Assembly (NCBI RefSeq): GCF_900105345.1
Contig: NZ_FNSN01000004.1
Span: forward strand, 1 to 64,000
Length of the DNA stretch: 64,000 nucleotides
DNA from: Arthrobacter woluwensis
Lineage (GTDB): Bacteria; Actinomycetota; Actinomycetes; Actinomycetales; Micrococcaceae
Direction: 5' to 3'
In this document: positions 1-10,000 of the stretch, one piece after another
How the letters are laid out: every line of letters begins with the position of its first letter
Position numbering within the stretch: position 1 is the first letter of the stretch
Position numbers and translations under genes: made by a program
The notes under the pieces: generated by a model
What the model was told of the DNA's origin: nothing
The model's database searches: none
What the model saw: only the letters and a program-made list of their open reading frames with translations

Positions 1-1332
1 ATCTTGGCGAGGTGTTGAAGGCCAACAACTTCGGGCTCGAGTTCCAGCAGGCCGTGACCGGCGCGAATAAGCATTCGGTGTCGTTCATGACCGTTGCTAA
101 GGGTACTGATGGTGAAGCGCCTGCCCAGATCATTGGGCATTCCGCAGAGTCTGCTGCTGGCATCTGGGACAGGCGTAAGCGTCGAATGTCGGCGCTCCTG
201 ACCATCACTGACGTCGATCAGCTCAGCAACCCTACCGAGTTCGTCCTGTGGCTCGAAGACTCAGTGATCACGTGCAAGCTTGATGATGGCAAGTGGAAGT
301 CGAACAAGGAAAAACATTCGATTGGGCGCGTCCTTGCCGTTGCCATCCGTAACGATCCGCAAGGCAATGCACCGTTCGGTCGATCCCGCCTGACGAATTC
401 CGTGATGGCCCTGAACGACATGGCAGTTCGTGCGTTCGTTCGTATGGAAGGCAACGCCGAGTTCTACTCGACCCCGCAGCTCGCGATCTTGGGCATTGCG
501 GAGGATGCCTTCAGCGGTTCGGTGGAAGAGGCCAAATTCAAGCTCGCTATGGCCCGTCTGCTTGCCCTGACGAAGGACGAGGACGGGGATATCCCGCAGC
601 TCAAACAGCTGCAGCAGGCGACGATGACACCTCACAGCGACATGCTCCGGACAGTTGCGATGGCGTTCAGCGGCGAGACTGGCTTGTCACCATCTTCTCT
701 CGGCGTGCTTCATGATCAGCCGTCCAGCGCCGAGGCGATCCGTGCGGCAGAGCATGAGCTACTGATCGACATCATGTGGCAGAACCAGTACGTGCTTGCC
801 CCTGCTGTCGAAGAGATCGCCGGGTTGGCTTACATGGTCAAGGAGGACGAGACGAGCCTCCCGGACGAGTTCTGGAAGCTCTCGGCACGGTTCCGTAATC
901 CGGAGTTCCGCTCGATGTCGGCTGAGGCTGATGCCCTCACGAAGCTCGCCCCTGTGCTTCCTCAGATCATCCAGTACCCGACTCTTGCTGGCCGGGTCTT
1001 CACCGATGACGAGGTGGACAGCCTGCGCCAGGAGGCCCAGAAGGGAATGGTCTCAGACTTCATCAACCGCGTGGCCGGTCAAAGCGCGGTTACTCCTGAG
1101 GTTGCCGCTGAGGTCGCCAAGGGGGCCGACAACCAGCAAGGCAGAGCATCTATTTCAGGGGGGGGCAAGTAGTGCACTAGAGGACGCCCAGGTGCTGAAG
1201 GCAAAGGCTGACGCACTCGGTGTTCTGCGTCGCGCCGGTGTTGAGGCATCGTCTGCTGCCTCCCTTGCGGGGCTACCCGATGTGCAGTTCATGCCAGGTT
1301 CCCCGATCACGATTCGTGAGCCGGGTACCTGA
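1..1332 (+). CDS. Phage portal protein, 5'-truncated and frame-disrupted
   Basis: This forms the dodecameric portal ring through which DNA enters the capsid. The reading frame is already open at base 1, so the N-terminus lies outside the window. About 386 residues are readable to position 1172. The expected portal tail (VLKAKADALGVLRRAG, then a GLPDVQF-like segment) continues in another frame to a stop at 1332. The switch lies at a run of eight G at 1158-1165, and removing one G restores a single ORF. Residues such as FGRSRLTNSVMALND and the ETGLSPSSLGVLHDQPSSAEAIR block fit the SPP1/gp6-like portal families. It is followed 20 bp later by the MuF-like gene, the normal head order. Confidence 0.85.
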
Positions 1333-1352
1333 CATCTTCGAGGAGGGCTCTT

Positions 1353-2256
1353 GTGATTCCTCTCGCCATGGTCAATGGCTACTCGTTGCTCCTTAGTGAG
1401 CTTTCGACCCGGGCTCTTGTTGACCTGCAGCGCACTATCGGCCCGGTCCTTGACGCGTCGCCTGGAGGTGAAGCAGCGGACCATGCGGGACCTGTTGCCG
1501 GTGCTGGGGACCAGTACGCGGGGATGACGTCGCTGATCTCGGCGCAATTCCTTCACGGAGCTGCAACAGGTCCTTGAGGTCCGTAACCCTGTTGGACGCG
1601 CAGAGCCTCGCCGGCGCGGGTAGTGACCGGTGGAGTTCGTTGGCTGGTTTGGGCTTCCCGCCCTGCTGTGTTCGAGCAGGGCGGTAACGCGTTGATGTTC
1701 TCGCTCCTGTCCGGTGGGGCTGACACGGATTCTTACGTCGATGGCGGCTGACACGATGATCGGCAACGCCGAGGCGCAGGGCGGCATGGGTTACCAGCGG
1801 CGTCCCCAAGCCGGGTTGCTGCGCGTTCTGCGGGATGCTCGCCTCCCGCGGTGCCGCCTACACCTCCCGGGACTCTGCCGGGACTGTGGTGGGCCCGTGG
1901 CGTGCCGTTGGAGAAGACCAAGGGCCGCCGTGGCGGGCAGGGCAGGGGCATCAACCCCCGGGGCTCCCGTCGCCTGGGCGAGTCCTTCCACGACCACTGC
2001 CGCTGCCGCCGTCGTCGCGGTCACACCTCAGAACGCGGTTGCAGATGCAGGCCGACGCGGACCGCTACCTGGATACCTACCGCAAGGGCTACGAGCAGGC
2101 CCAGACGGCAAGATCTGGGTCCCTGCCCAACGTACACAGGACGGCTCCCGTTCCGGCACCGGCCACTGGGAAACCCCCATTGGTGAGAAGTCCTCTCCCA
2201 AGGACCGGACCAGCCAGGTCCTTCAGTACATGCGCGCCGAACTCGGCGTGAAGTGA
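1353..2256 (+). CDS. MuF-like minor head / capsid maturation protein, multiply frame-disrupted
   Basis: This is a minor capsid protein of the type that follows portal genes. The GTG start at 1353 sits behind GAGGAGG at 1340-1346. No single frame is long, but adjoining frames give a continuous protein: VIPLAMVNGYSLLLSEL, then DLLPVLGDQYAGMTSLI, RWLVWASRPAVFEQGG, TMIGNAEAQGGMGYQR, PKPGCCAFCGMLASRG (a CxxC pair), GRGINPRGSRRLGESF and HDHCRC. The end is GHWETPIGEKSS with a stop at 2254-2256. At least seven single-base shifts are needed, for example at the G run 1506-1509, near 1551 and near 1716. The CAFC and HDHC motifs are typical of these proteins in actinobacterial siphophages. As written it cannot make a full protein. 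Confidence 0.75.
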
Positions 2257-2350
2257 CTTCCACGGTTCTCCCGTGAAGCGGTCGCGCCCGTCTGCGCGGT
2301 TTTCACCCTCTATGCCCGTACGGGGCCTAAACGGAAAGTGAGGTGCCGCC

Positions 2351-2846
2351 TTGGGCGACACGAACAACACCGCACCAGCGGGAGAATCCACCGAGCCCCT
2401 GCCCCAGCCCGAGCCGAAGGGCATTCGTCCCGCCTGCCACGCAGGAGGACCTTGACCGGATCGTGGGCCAGCGTCTGGCTCGTGAACGCGACAAGTACGC
2501 GGACTACGAGGAACTGAAGGCCAAGGCTGAACAGTTCACGAAGCTCGAGGAAGCGAACAAGACCGAACTGCAGAAGGCTACCGAGCGGGCTGAACAGCTC
2601 GCCAAGGAGAACGCCACTCTTCAGGCGACCGCACTGCGCGCCTCTGTGGCAGCCGCTAAGGGCGTCCCGGAGAACCTTCTGAGCGGTGGAACCAGGGAAG
2701 AGATTGAAGCCGCCGCTGACGCGCTTCTGGCCTTCCGTGGGACCAAGCAGACCGCACCTGTCGTCCCCGCCCAGGGGAAGACCCCATCCAAGATCACCGA
2801 CGACCCGACCCGGGAGACGGCTCGGAAGCTCTTCGGCAACAACTAA
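2351..2846 (+). CDS. Capsid scaffolding protein, one frameshift near the N-terminus
   Basis: Scaffolds direct capsid assembly and are encoded just before the major capsid gene, as here. A TTG start at 2351 gives LGDTNNTAPAGESTEPLPQ; the frame then changes near 2415-2425 and continues as FVPPATQEDLDRIVGQRL. The protein is acidic, alanine- and glutamate-rich and helical, with a long coiled-coil stretch (roughly residues 55-95) followed by GVPENLLSGGTREEIEAAAD, a common C-terminal helper segment of phage scaffolds. It stops 19 bp before the capsid start, which has its own GGAGG. Functional identity rests on position and composition as well as the conserved C-terminal motif. Confidence 0.75.
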
Positions 2847-2865
2847 CCCCACCTGGAGGTAAATC

Positions 2866-3795
2866 ATGGCCGTTTTCACGACCACCGACGCCAAGGTGAT
2901 GCTCCCCAAGAACATCGCTGACGGCATTGTCACGGAAGCCCGTACGGGCTCGACCGTTGGCCAGCTCTCCGCCCGCGAACCTCAGCGGTTCGGCGAGACG
3001 GAGTACATCATCTTCAACGACTTCCCGAAGGCGGAGTTCGTGGAGGAGGGAGCCCAGAAGGGTTCCACCACGGGCGGCTTCACCTCCGTGAAATCCACCC
3101 CGAAGAAGGCGCAGGTCACTCTCCGTTTCAATCAGGAAGTCCAGTGGGCAGACGAGGATTACCAGCTTGGCATCCTGTCCGAGCTGGCCACTGCGGGCAG
3201 TAAGGCACTGTCCCGAGGTCTTGATCTGGGCCTGTACCACCGCATCAACCCGCTCACGGGCACCGTGATCTCGAGCTGGTCGAACTACCTGAACGCCACC
3301 ACGAAGCGCGTGGAGATCACCGCGTCCTCGGAGGCAGATCAGGACATTCGTGCCGCTGTCGGTCTGCTGGTGAACTCCCCGACTAACTGGGGTGTCAACG
3401 GCATCGCCCTCGACCCGAAGATGGCCTGGGCCCTGGCGAACTTGCAGAGCAAGAACGCCGACGGCTCCCCCTCAGGTGTGCAGCGTTACCCGAACCTCGG
3501 CTTCGGCACCAACGTCACCGACTTCCTCGGCGTCCCGGCAGCGACGGGCAACACCGTCTCCGGCACCCCGGAAGCGGCCGACACGAAGCTGCGCGCCATC
3601 GTTGGCGACTTCCAGAACGGCATCCGCTGGGGCGTTCAGCGTGAACTCCCGGTCGAGCTGATCCGTTACGGCGACCCGGACGGCCAGGGCGACCTCATGC
3701 GAAACAACCAGATCGCTCTCCGCCTCGAGATCGTCTACGGCTGGTACGTCTTCACGGACCGCTTCGCCGTCGTGGAAGACAAGGTGACCCCGTGA
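2866..3795 (+). CDS. HK97-fold major capsid protein
   Basis: Forms the icosahedral shell. It is 309 residues and one of the few uninterrupted genes in the first 9.6 kb. The ATG at 2866 follows a GGAGG ribosome site (2853-2857). The N-terminus (MAVFTTTDAKVMLP), the FVEEGAQKG segment, the long spine-helix region and the C-terminal RLEIVYGWYVFTDRFAVVED are typical of HK97-type capsid proteins of actinobacterial siphophages that rely on a separate scaffold. No prohead protease domain is fused or seen nearby, so assembly probably uses the upstream scaffold. The next small gene starts four bases before this stop, which suggests translational coupling. Confidence 0.92.
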   Translation: MAVFTTTDAKVMLPKNIADGIVTEARTGSTVGQLSAREPQRFGETEYIIFNDFPKAEFVEEGAQKGSTTGGFTSVKSTPKKAQVTLRFNQEVQWADEDYQLGILSELATAGSKALSRGLDLGLYHRINPLTGTVISSWSNYLNATTKRVEITASSEADQDIRAAVGLLVNSPTNWGVNGIALDPKMAWALANLQSKNADGSPSGVQRYPNLGFGTNVTDFLGVPAATGNTVSGTPEAADTKLRAIVGDFQNGIRWGVQRELPVELIRYGDPDGQGDLMRNNQIALRLEIVYGWYVFTDRFAVVEDKVTP

Positions 3796-4004
3796 GCCGC
3801 CGGATGATCGACACCTACACCGGATCCACCGTCGTCGTTGACGACGAGCTGGCCGAGTCCCTGGGTTCCCAGTACGTCCCGGAGGACGAGTACGAGGCCC
3901 CGGCGGGGCGCAAGCCGGCAGCCCGGAAGGCTGCGACCGGGCGAGCCGCCAAGGCCAAGGAACCCGAAGGCCATGGCGAGGGCGAGAAGTCCGAGGACGA
4001 GTAA
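3792..4004 (+). CDS. Small acidic/basic phage protein after capsid
   Basis: A 70-residue protein starting at GTG 3792, overlapping the capsid stop. The N-terminal third (MIDTYTGSTVVVDDELAESLG) is compact. The C-terminal half is low complexity, rich in Lys, Ala, Arg and Glu (KPAARKAATGRAAKAKEPEG), and probably disordered. Proteins of this size and composition commonly sit between the capsid and the first connector gene in Arthrobacter- and Streptomyces-type siphophages, but their role is unknown. I do not recognise a functional domain. The overlap and spacing support it being translated with the capsid gene. Confidence 0.65.
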   Translation: MSRRMIDTYTGSTVVVDDELAESLGSQYVPEDEYEAPAGRKPAARKAATGRAAKAKEPEGHGEGEKSEDE

Positions 4005-4016
4005 GGAGGTCGGGCC

Positions 4017-4496
4017 ATGGCTGATGTGACACCGTTTCCGTTCGCCACTGTGGAGGAACTGAAGCAGCGGTGGCCCGACTTCCCTACCGGGGGTGAAGCA
4101 GCGGCGACGGTTGCCCTTGAGGATGCGTCCCAATTCATCTTGGACGTCTGCTCAGGGCCGCCAACGCCAGCGCTTCGACCCGTCGCCGGGTCGTCTGCTC
4201 CGTCGTTCGCCGCGCAATGGGCACCCCCGACGGCGGCGAGGGCATGGAGTCTATGACTCAGGGGCAGGGCCATTCCAGCAGACCTGGAAGATCTCGAACC
4301 CTGACGGTAACTACTACCTGAACAAGCAGGAGAAGATCGCGCTCGGCTGCGGGAAGTCCAAGGCTTCGGGGTGCAGATCGCATTCCGCCCGGAAGGACGC
4401 CATCTGCCCTGGTGCAGTCTGAACTTCGGGGCAATGTACTGCTCCTGCGGGACAGACATCGCCGGGGAACCGATCTACGAAGGCGGGACACCATGA
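4017..4496 (+). CDS. Head-tail connector (Gp19/Gp15/Gp42-like), frame-disrupted
   Basis: An adaptor that docks on the portal. The ATG at 4017 follows AAGGAGG at 4004-4010. The product reads MADVTPFPFATVEELKQRWP, then ALEDASQFILDV, and after a shift near 4150-4155 VVCSVVRRAMGTPDGGEGME. After a second shift at the G run near 4260 it continues GAGPFQQTWKISNPDG and NKQEKIALGCGKSKA, and after a third near 4367 GVQIAFRPEG. The stop TGA is at 4494-4496. The GPFQQTW..NPDGNYYL block is a signature of this connector family. Adding single bases to short homopolymers restores the frame. The stop overlaps the next ATG (4493-4495). Confidence 0.75.
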
Positions 4497-4830
4497 AATT
4501 CCCCTCCCCTACACGGTCGGTCACCAGGAGCGCATTGCGGGGGGCGAGGATCCTATGGGTGATCCGCTCCCGGAGCACTGGGAGGACCGCCCTGATCAGA
4601 AGGTCATGGGCTGGGCAACACCCGGTTCAGACGTGGAGATCCGCCCCACAGGCTCCGGAGTCGACCGGGATCTGGACCTCTATAGCCCCACCGGGTTCAC
4701 GAAGCCCCAGGACAAGGTCATCATCGACGGCGTTGAGTTCTTCGCTGTCGGGTGGCCCGAGGACTACAACCACGGGCCTTGGCGATGGGCACCGGGTTAC
4801 CGGATCAACCTCAAGCGGGTGGAGGGCTGA
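4493..4830 (+). CDS. Head-closure / stopper-like protein, one frameshift
   Basis: The ATG at 4493 overlaps the previous stop (ATGA). The first codons (MKFP) move out of frame at a C4 run (4501-4504), and with five C the protein reads on as PYTVGHQERIAGGEDPMGDP into an uninterrupted 91-residue remainder ending RINLKRVEG at 4830. The total would be about 112 residues, a usual size for head completion proteins. The sequence is compact and beta-rich (VIIDGVEFFAVGWPEDYN). Position between the Gp15-like connector and the gp10-like neck protein supports a stopper role; I see no catalytic motif. Confidence 0.6.
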
Positions 4831-5068
4831 TGGCAATCAGGGTGAAGCTCAACCAGCGAGGGTTCCGCGAACTTCGCAACGCACCACCTGTAGTCGCTTT
4901 CCTCGAGTCCCAGGCGGAACGCGTCGCGAATGCAGCCGGCCCAGGGTTCGAGACCGACACCCATACAGGTGGTGCCCGTGCTCGTGTTGCCATCTACCCC
5001 GACACCGAAAGGCGTACCGGGCTGAGGCGAAGTACGGTGCGCTGTCGAAGGCGGTGGGTAGTGGCTAA
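4830..5068 (+). CDS. Neck / HK97 gp10-like tail-joining protein, one frameshift
   Basis: The ATG at 4830-4832 shares a base with the preceding TGA. The product starts MAIRVKLNQRGFRELRNAP and contains VVAFLESQAERVANAAG and GGARARVAIYPDTE. Adding one A to the AAA run near 5009-5011 gives AYRAEAKYGALSKAVGSG and a stop at 5066-5068, for about 79 residues. Small proteins with this helical start, an RVAxxxDT strand and a short tail are found at this position in HK97-like phages, where they join head to tail or chaperone tail joining. Without the correction the frame runs 95 residues with an arginine-rich, non-phage-like end. Confidence 0.6.
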
Positions 5069-5481
5069 CCAAGTGTCCTGTTCGGCAATGCCATGGCAGC
5101 GGCCCGGCTATGGCTGATCGCGAGGATCCCTGGCCTGACCGTCGTCGGTACTGAACCGAATCCTCGTCCGGACCAGTTCGTTCTCATCAGTGATGCTGGT
5201 GGCCGGCAGTTCTCGCCGATCCATGAGAAGGCGTCCTCATGGTCGATACGTGGGGCCGACGAAGAACGTTGCTAAGGCCAAGGCGCAGCTCGTCCGGGCG
5301 CACCTGTCGGCCCTGAGCAATGACACCATCACTGTCCCGGCCAGTGCGATTCCCAAGCAATGGATGTCGTCATCTACTGGGCCCACCCCATGGTGGGCTC
5401 GTGGATATTCCTGACCCGGACGCCAAGATCCCGCGCTACCGGCAGAACTTCGAACTCGCTGTTCGTGGGACGCCGATCTAA
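5061..5481 (+). CDS. Tail terminator-like protein, frame-disrupted
   Basis: The start is probably GTG 5061, overlapping the end of the neck gene. The reconstructed protein runs VANQV, LFGNAMAAARLWLIARIPG, EPNPRPDQFVLISDAGGRQF, then VAKAKAQLVRAHLSALSND, MDVVIYWAHPMVGS and RYRQNFELAVRGTPI, with a stop at 5479-5481. About four single-base shifts are needed. The pattern of an N-terminal helix, GxxxNPRPDxFVxI strand and a C-terminal RYxxxxELxVRG strand matches tail terminator/completion proteins that cap the tail tube. A terminator hairpin follows directly, before the major tail gene. Confidence 0.6.
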
Positions 5482-5499
5482 CCCCATCCAACCCTTGCA

Positions 5500-5526
5500 A
5501 GCCCTGCCACCTGGCGGGGCTTTTTT
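5500..5526 (+). terminator. Rho-independent terminator before the major tail gene
   Basis: The stem AGCCCTGCC / GGCGGGGCT (one G-T pair), a four-base loop and six T at 5521-5526. It ends the head-connector unit and may lower readthrough into the tail genes, or the tail genes may have their own promoter here. Confidence 0.75.
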
Positions 5527-5545
5527 CATGCCCCAGGAGGACAAC

Positions 5546-6065
5546 ATGGCACTCACTGCCGGCAATGTGCGCGTCGCGGTCACCGGAACGATCTCGTCCG
5601 GCCCGCTCGGAACCGCACTCCCACTGACACCACGACCGCCCTGAACGCCGCCCTCAAGGATCTCGGCTATGCCTCCGAGGACGGCATCACCCAGGCGATC
5701 AGCACCGACCAGACCGACATCAAGGCCTGGCAGAACGGTGACGTGGTCCGGAAGATCCAGACCAGCCACGACCTGACCTACCAGTTCACCATGATCGAGA
5801 CGTCCGCAGAGGTCCTGAAGGTCTACTACGCGGACCCCACGGCCACCGCTTCGGCGATCAAGATCAAGGGCACTCAGACCGATCACCTGGTCTGGGTCAT
5901 CGAGGTCCGTGATGGTGCCAAGACCATCCGCATCTGCCTCCCGGACGCACAGGTCACCGAACGCGCGACGTCTCCCTCAAGGGTGACGAGGCCATCGGCT
6001 ACGACGTCACCCTGACCGCCTACCCGGACTCCACCGGCACCAAGGCCTACATCTACATGGCCTGA
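5546..6065 (+). CDS. Major tail protein, two frameshifts
   Basis: Forms the tail tube. ATG 5546 follows CAGGAGG. It reads MALTAGNVRVAVTGTISSGPL; one C missing from a CCC run near 5623-5625 shifts the frame, and the protein continues TALNAALKDLGYASEDGIT and YQFTMIETSAEVLKVYYAD. A second lost base near 5963 precedes DVSLKGDEAIGYDVTLTAYP and the stop at 6063-6065. Length after repair is about 173 residues. The LxxLGYxSEDGI and DxAxGYDVTLTAYPD motifs are characteristic of Gram-positive siphophage tube proteins. It is encoded immediately before the chaperone/tape-measure module, the conserved order. Confidence 0.85.
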
Positions 6066-6162
6066 TCCCAACCCCTGTGGGGCGCGTGTTGCGGGACCGC
6101 GCCCCACAGGTCACCACCAGTCCCGCAACCCCTACCAAGTTCTCTGCCCGCAGGAGGCACCC

Positions 6163-6991
6163 ATGTCTGAAATCAAGATCACCGACGACACCACCACCAT
6201 CCCGGAAGGTGTCAAGAAGCCCCAGGATCGCAAGCCCAGGGTCAACAAGGACGGCACAAAGACCGTCACTGTGCATGGTCAGGAGTACACCATCGCGGCC
6301 GACGCACTCGATGACTTCGAACTTCTCGACGACCTGGACTCCCTCGATGAGGGTGAGGTGCAGCGGCTCCCCCGGATCCTGCGCCGGCTGCTTGGCAAGG
6401 AGTCATTCAAAACGGCGCTCGAATCGGTTAGGGACCCCGAGACGGGGCGGGTCTCCGTGGAAGCTGGCAGTGAACTGGTCCAGGACCTCATCAAGGAACT
6501 GGCCCAAACTCCTAACGCTCGCCGCTCTCCTTCGGGAGTTCGGCGGGCAGTTGCGGGCCGACTTCTTGCGATACTACGGGCTCCGTCTCACCCGCACCGG
6601 CAGGGTTCCCGGCTTCCACCTCTGGGAGGTTGCCGATTTCGCTGAACATCTCCCTGACGATTCGGCGACCAAGCGGGCGCTCGGACAAGGCTGGACGCTT
6701 CTCGAACAACTTACTGCCTTGATAGCAGACCGCTTGGCAGTCCTGGCATGGCAGAAGACCGCTGACGGCAGAAGGGCAAACGCCCACCCAAGCCCATTCC
6801 GCGCCCAGGGTTCGAGGACAAGACCACCACGACGTTCAAGGGCAAACCCATGAGCTCGAACAGGCCGAAAGTGGAAACAGGCTCGGCGTGCACCGCAACC
6901 CCCACCGGGGAAGGTTGCTCACACCACCAAGGCCGGCGTGGTCAAGTTCGTCACCGAACGACAAGTCGCCTATTACAACAGAAACCGCTAG
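6163..6991 (+). CDS. Tail assembly chaperones (gpG and frameshift product gpGT), frame-disrupted
   Basis: Two overlapping products that help wrap the tape measure before tube polymerisation. gpG starts at ATG 6163 (CAGGAGG upstream) and, if one G is added at 6501-6502, ends at TAA 6513-6515 (about 117 residues, acidic, containing DDFELLDDLDSLDEGEV). The T part lies in another frame: LLTLAALLREFGGQL, ADFLRYYGLRLTRTG, WTLLEQLTALIADRLAVLAW, and after further shifts RPPKPIPRPGFEDK and VVKFVTERQVAYYNRN to TAG 6989-6991. This G/GT layout upstream of the tape measure gene is conserved in siphophages and normally uses a programmed frameshift. The RYYG...LT and PKP.PRPG motifs are typical of gpT. Confidence 0.85.
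6503..6509 (+). promoter_or_regulatory. Slippery heptamer CCCAAAC for -1 programmed frameshifting
   Basis: C CCA AAC fits the X XXY YYZ rule. Slipping back one base gives CCC AAA CTC, which opens the gpT frame (KLLTLAALLREFG). The unslipped frame stops one codon later at TAA 6513-6515. In the sequence as given gpG arrives in a different frame, so this works only if one base, probably a G at 6501-6502, is missing. Confidence 0.6.
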
Positions 6992-7020
6992 CCCCTGCAC
7001 CGTCCTGGTGCGGGGCTAGC
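6987..7020 (+). terminator. Intergenic hairpin between tail chaperone and tape measure genes
   Basis: Inverted repeat GCTAGCCCCTGCACC / GGTGCGGGGCTAGC with one bulged base and a five-base loop, overlapping the gpGT stop. No T-run follows, so it may be an mRNA processing or attenuating structure rather than a strong terminator. Confidence 0.5.
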
Positions 7021-7038
7021 CGCATTCCAGGAGGCCCC

Positions 7039-10000
7039 ATGTCTGAACTGGCGACCGCGTATGTCAACATCGTCGCCTCCTCCAAGGGCCTTGGCAAGAG
7101 CATCGTCAACGACCTAACTGGGGCAGCAGACGCGGGCAGCGCGGCCGCTGGCAAGCGCGGCGGAAGCTCGTTCGGCGCTGCATTCGCCGGTATCGCCGGC
7201 AAGGTCCTCGCCGTCGCTGGACCTGCAATGGTTGCAGGCTGGCAGTCAAAGGCGGATCTCTCGAGCACTGAACATCGAGGACGCACAGGCCAAACTCACC
7301 GGGCTGGGCCACTCCACCCAGTCGGTAACGAAGATCATGAACAATGCCATGGCCGCAGTGAAGGGCACGGCGTTCGGCATGGGTGACGCGGCCACCGTGG
7401 CTGCTGGCGTGGTCGCTGCTGGGGTGAAACCCGGCCAAGACTTGAACGGACCCTGAAGCTCGTGGGCGACTCGGCCACCATTGCGGGTGTCGGCATGGGT
7501 GAGATGGGAGCGATCTTCAACAAGGTCGCCGCGTCGAACAAGATCAGGGCGATGTCATCGCCCAGCTGAACGACGCTGGCATTCCGATTGTCCAGCTCTT
7601 GGGCAAGGAACTGGGTAAGACCTCCGACGAGGTCTACGACCTCGCGTCCAAAGGCAAGATCGACTTCGCGACCTTCCAGAACGCCATGGAAAAGGGCCTC
7701 GGCGGTGCAGCGCTGAAGTCCGGCGAAACGTTCCGGGGCTCGATGGCTAACCTCAAGGCAGCCCTCGGACGCGTCGGCGAAACCGTCATGCTCCCTTTCC
7801 TCGCCGCAATGAAGGACGGGCAAACGGCCTCATCCCGGTTATCGACGGGCTCAACAAGAAGCTAAAGCCGATCTTTCAGGACATCGGCAAGGGCTACCAG
7901 GAGATGAAAAAGTCCTTCGACGATGGTGAAGCCCCGAAGTTCGCCAACCCAATTCTCACCACCTTCGCGGCAGTAGGCGCAGCAGCGGGGAAAGCCTCCC
8001 GAGAAGTCAAGGGCGGGATCAAGGCCATGAAGGCCGCTTACGAAGACGGCGGCTCCGATGTCACCAGTTCCGGTTTCGCAGGAGTCCTTGAACGTATTGG
8101 GATTAGTCTCCGTGCCGGGAAAGATGGCGTAGACGCATTCTTCAAGGCATTTCAAACTGGCACACAGGACTTCAGCAAATCCGGATTTGCCGGATTCATG
8201 AGTGATTTCGGATCAAAGATCAAAGGGATCTTTGACGCGATTGGGATTCATTCGGGCCGCTGATGCCGATCTTCGGGTCCATCATTGGACAAATAGCTGG
8301 GATTGTCACAGCCGCCTCACCAATTGCAACAATCTTTAGCGGCCTGGCGGACGTGATGCCCGATCTCATCGGTACCGTAGCGGGTGTCATCGGCGCATTT
8401 GCAGGACCATAGCCGGCGTCCTTCCCACCATTAGTGACACCGTTGGCACGATCTCCGGAGTCATCTCAGGAGCCTTCAAAGAGATCGCTCCTGTTCTGGC
8501 CAGCGCGGCCGGCGCAATCGGTGGAGCATTGCAAGACCTAGCCCCTGTTTTCGCGAAGGTCGTGGGAGCAATCGCGCCGCTGATCACGGCAATTGTTAGT
8601 TCACTTGTGCCGATCATCGTGAACCTGGTAACCACGATTCTTCCACCGGTGGTCACAATTTTCACTGGAATCATCTCGGCGATTGGTCCGCTCGTTGACA
8701 TCATTTTGGCGATTCTGGTACCCGCGATTCAGGCACTTCTACCTGTGGTCACCACAGTATTCAACGCTGTTGCAGACATCATCAAGTCGGTGATGCAGAT
8801 CGTGCAGGGCGTGATTCAAGTCGTGACCGGCGTCATCTCCGGCAACTGGTCCCAGGTGTGGGAAGGCATACAGAACATCTTCGGTGGGATCTGGAACGCG
8901 ATCAAGGCCATTGTTTCAGGCGCTATCGCGGTAGTGTCCTCCACAATCAGCGGAGCGCTCTCGTTGATTGGTTCGTTGTGGTCTTCGGCGTGGAACGGCA
9001 TCAAGTCGTTCTTCACCGGTCTCTGGTCGAACATCACGGGTGCGATCTCGTCCGGGATCAACAATGTGGTCTCGTTCTTCCGGGACCTCCCGGGCAAGAT
9101 CCTCGGCGCGCTCTCCGGTCTGACGGGCTCCCTCGTCCAGATCGGTCGAGACATGATCCAGGGTCTTCTCAACGGGGCAGGAAGCCTCCTGTCTAGCATT
9201 GGCAGCTTCTTCCTCAACCAGCTCCCCGGCTGGATCGTCGGACCGTTCAAAGCAGCTCTCGGGATCCACAGCCCGTCGCGAGTGTTCCGGCAGTTCGGTG
9301 AGTTCATCGTTCAGGGCCTCGCCGGTGGGGTGAAGAAGGCTGGGCCGCAGGCCACGGCAGCCATTACCGCTGTGGCTCGGAAGGTCACCTCTGAGGCCAC
9401 GAAGCACTTCACGAAGGCTGACCAGCTCCGCAAGGCCGCGTCATCTTTGATGAGCCGTGCCGCTCAGGTGTCGGGGGTGAAGGCCCCGGCCCTGGGGAAG
9501 GACGCGAAGCCAACGCGAAAAAGATGACCGCCTACTACGCGGCCATCGCCAAGCGGAACAAGCAGGTCGCGAGCCTGATCGCTCAGGGCCGGCAGAAGCT
9601 TGCCGAGGCCAACCGGGAAACGTCTCTGGGCGGACGTTGGATGCGACGTCGCGGATGATCAGCGCCAGCAACGCGCAGATCTCCAAACTCACCACCCAGC
9701 GTGCCAGCATCGCGTCCCGTCTGAAGACAGCGCAGAAGAGCCTTTCGGATGCGGTCAAGACTCGGGACAAGGCGGCCAGTGACGCGGCTGAGAAGTTCCG
9801 GGACGAGTTCAACCTGGGCGATCTTGCCGGGCGTAGCGCTCAGGGCATTGTGGCGGCTGCGAAGAAGACCGTGGGCAACGTCCAAGGGTTCAAGGGGCAG
9901 CTCGACAAGCTGCGCTCCATGGGTCTTGATGCTGGCCTGCTGGCGCAGATCGGTGAGCTTGGCACCGGTAAGGGTGGCTCCATCGCTAAGTCCCTCATCG

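Noticed and set aside
1155-1809. Minus-strand ORFs of 124-210 codons in the early phage region
   Set aside because: They appear only because the true plus-strand MuF and portal frames are broken; the plus-strand motifs are clear.
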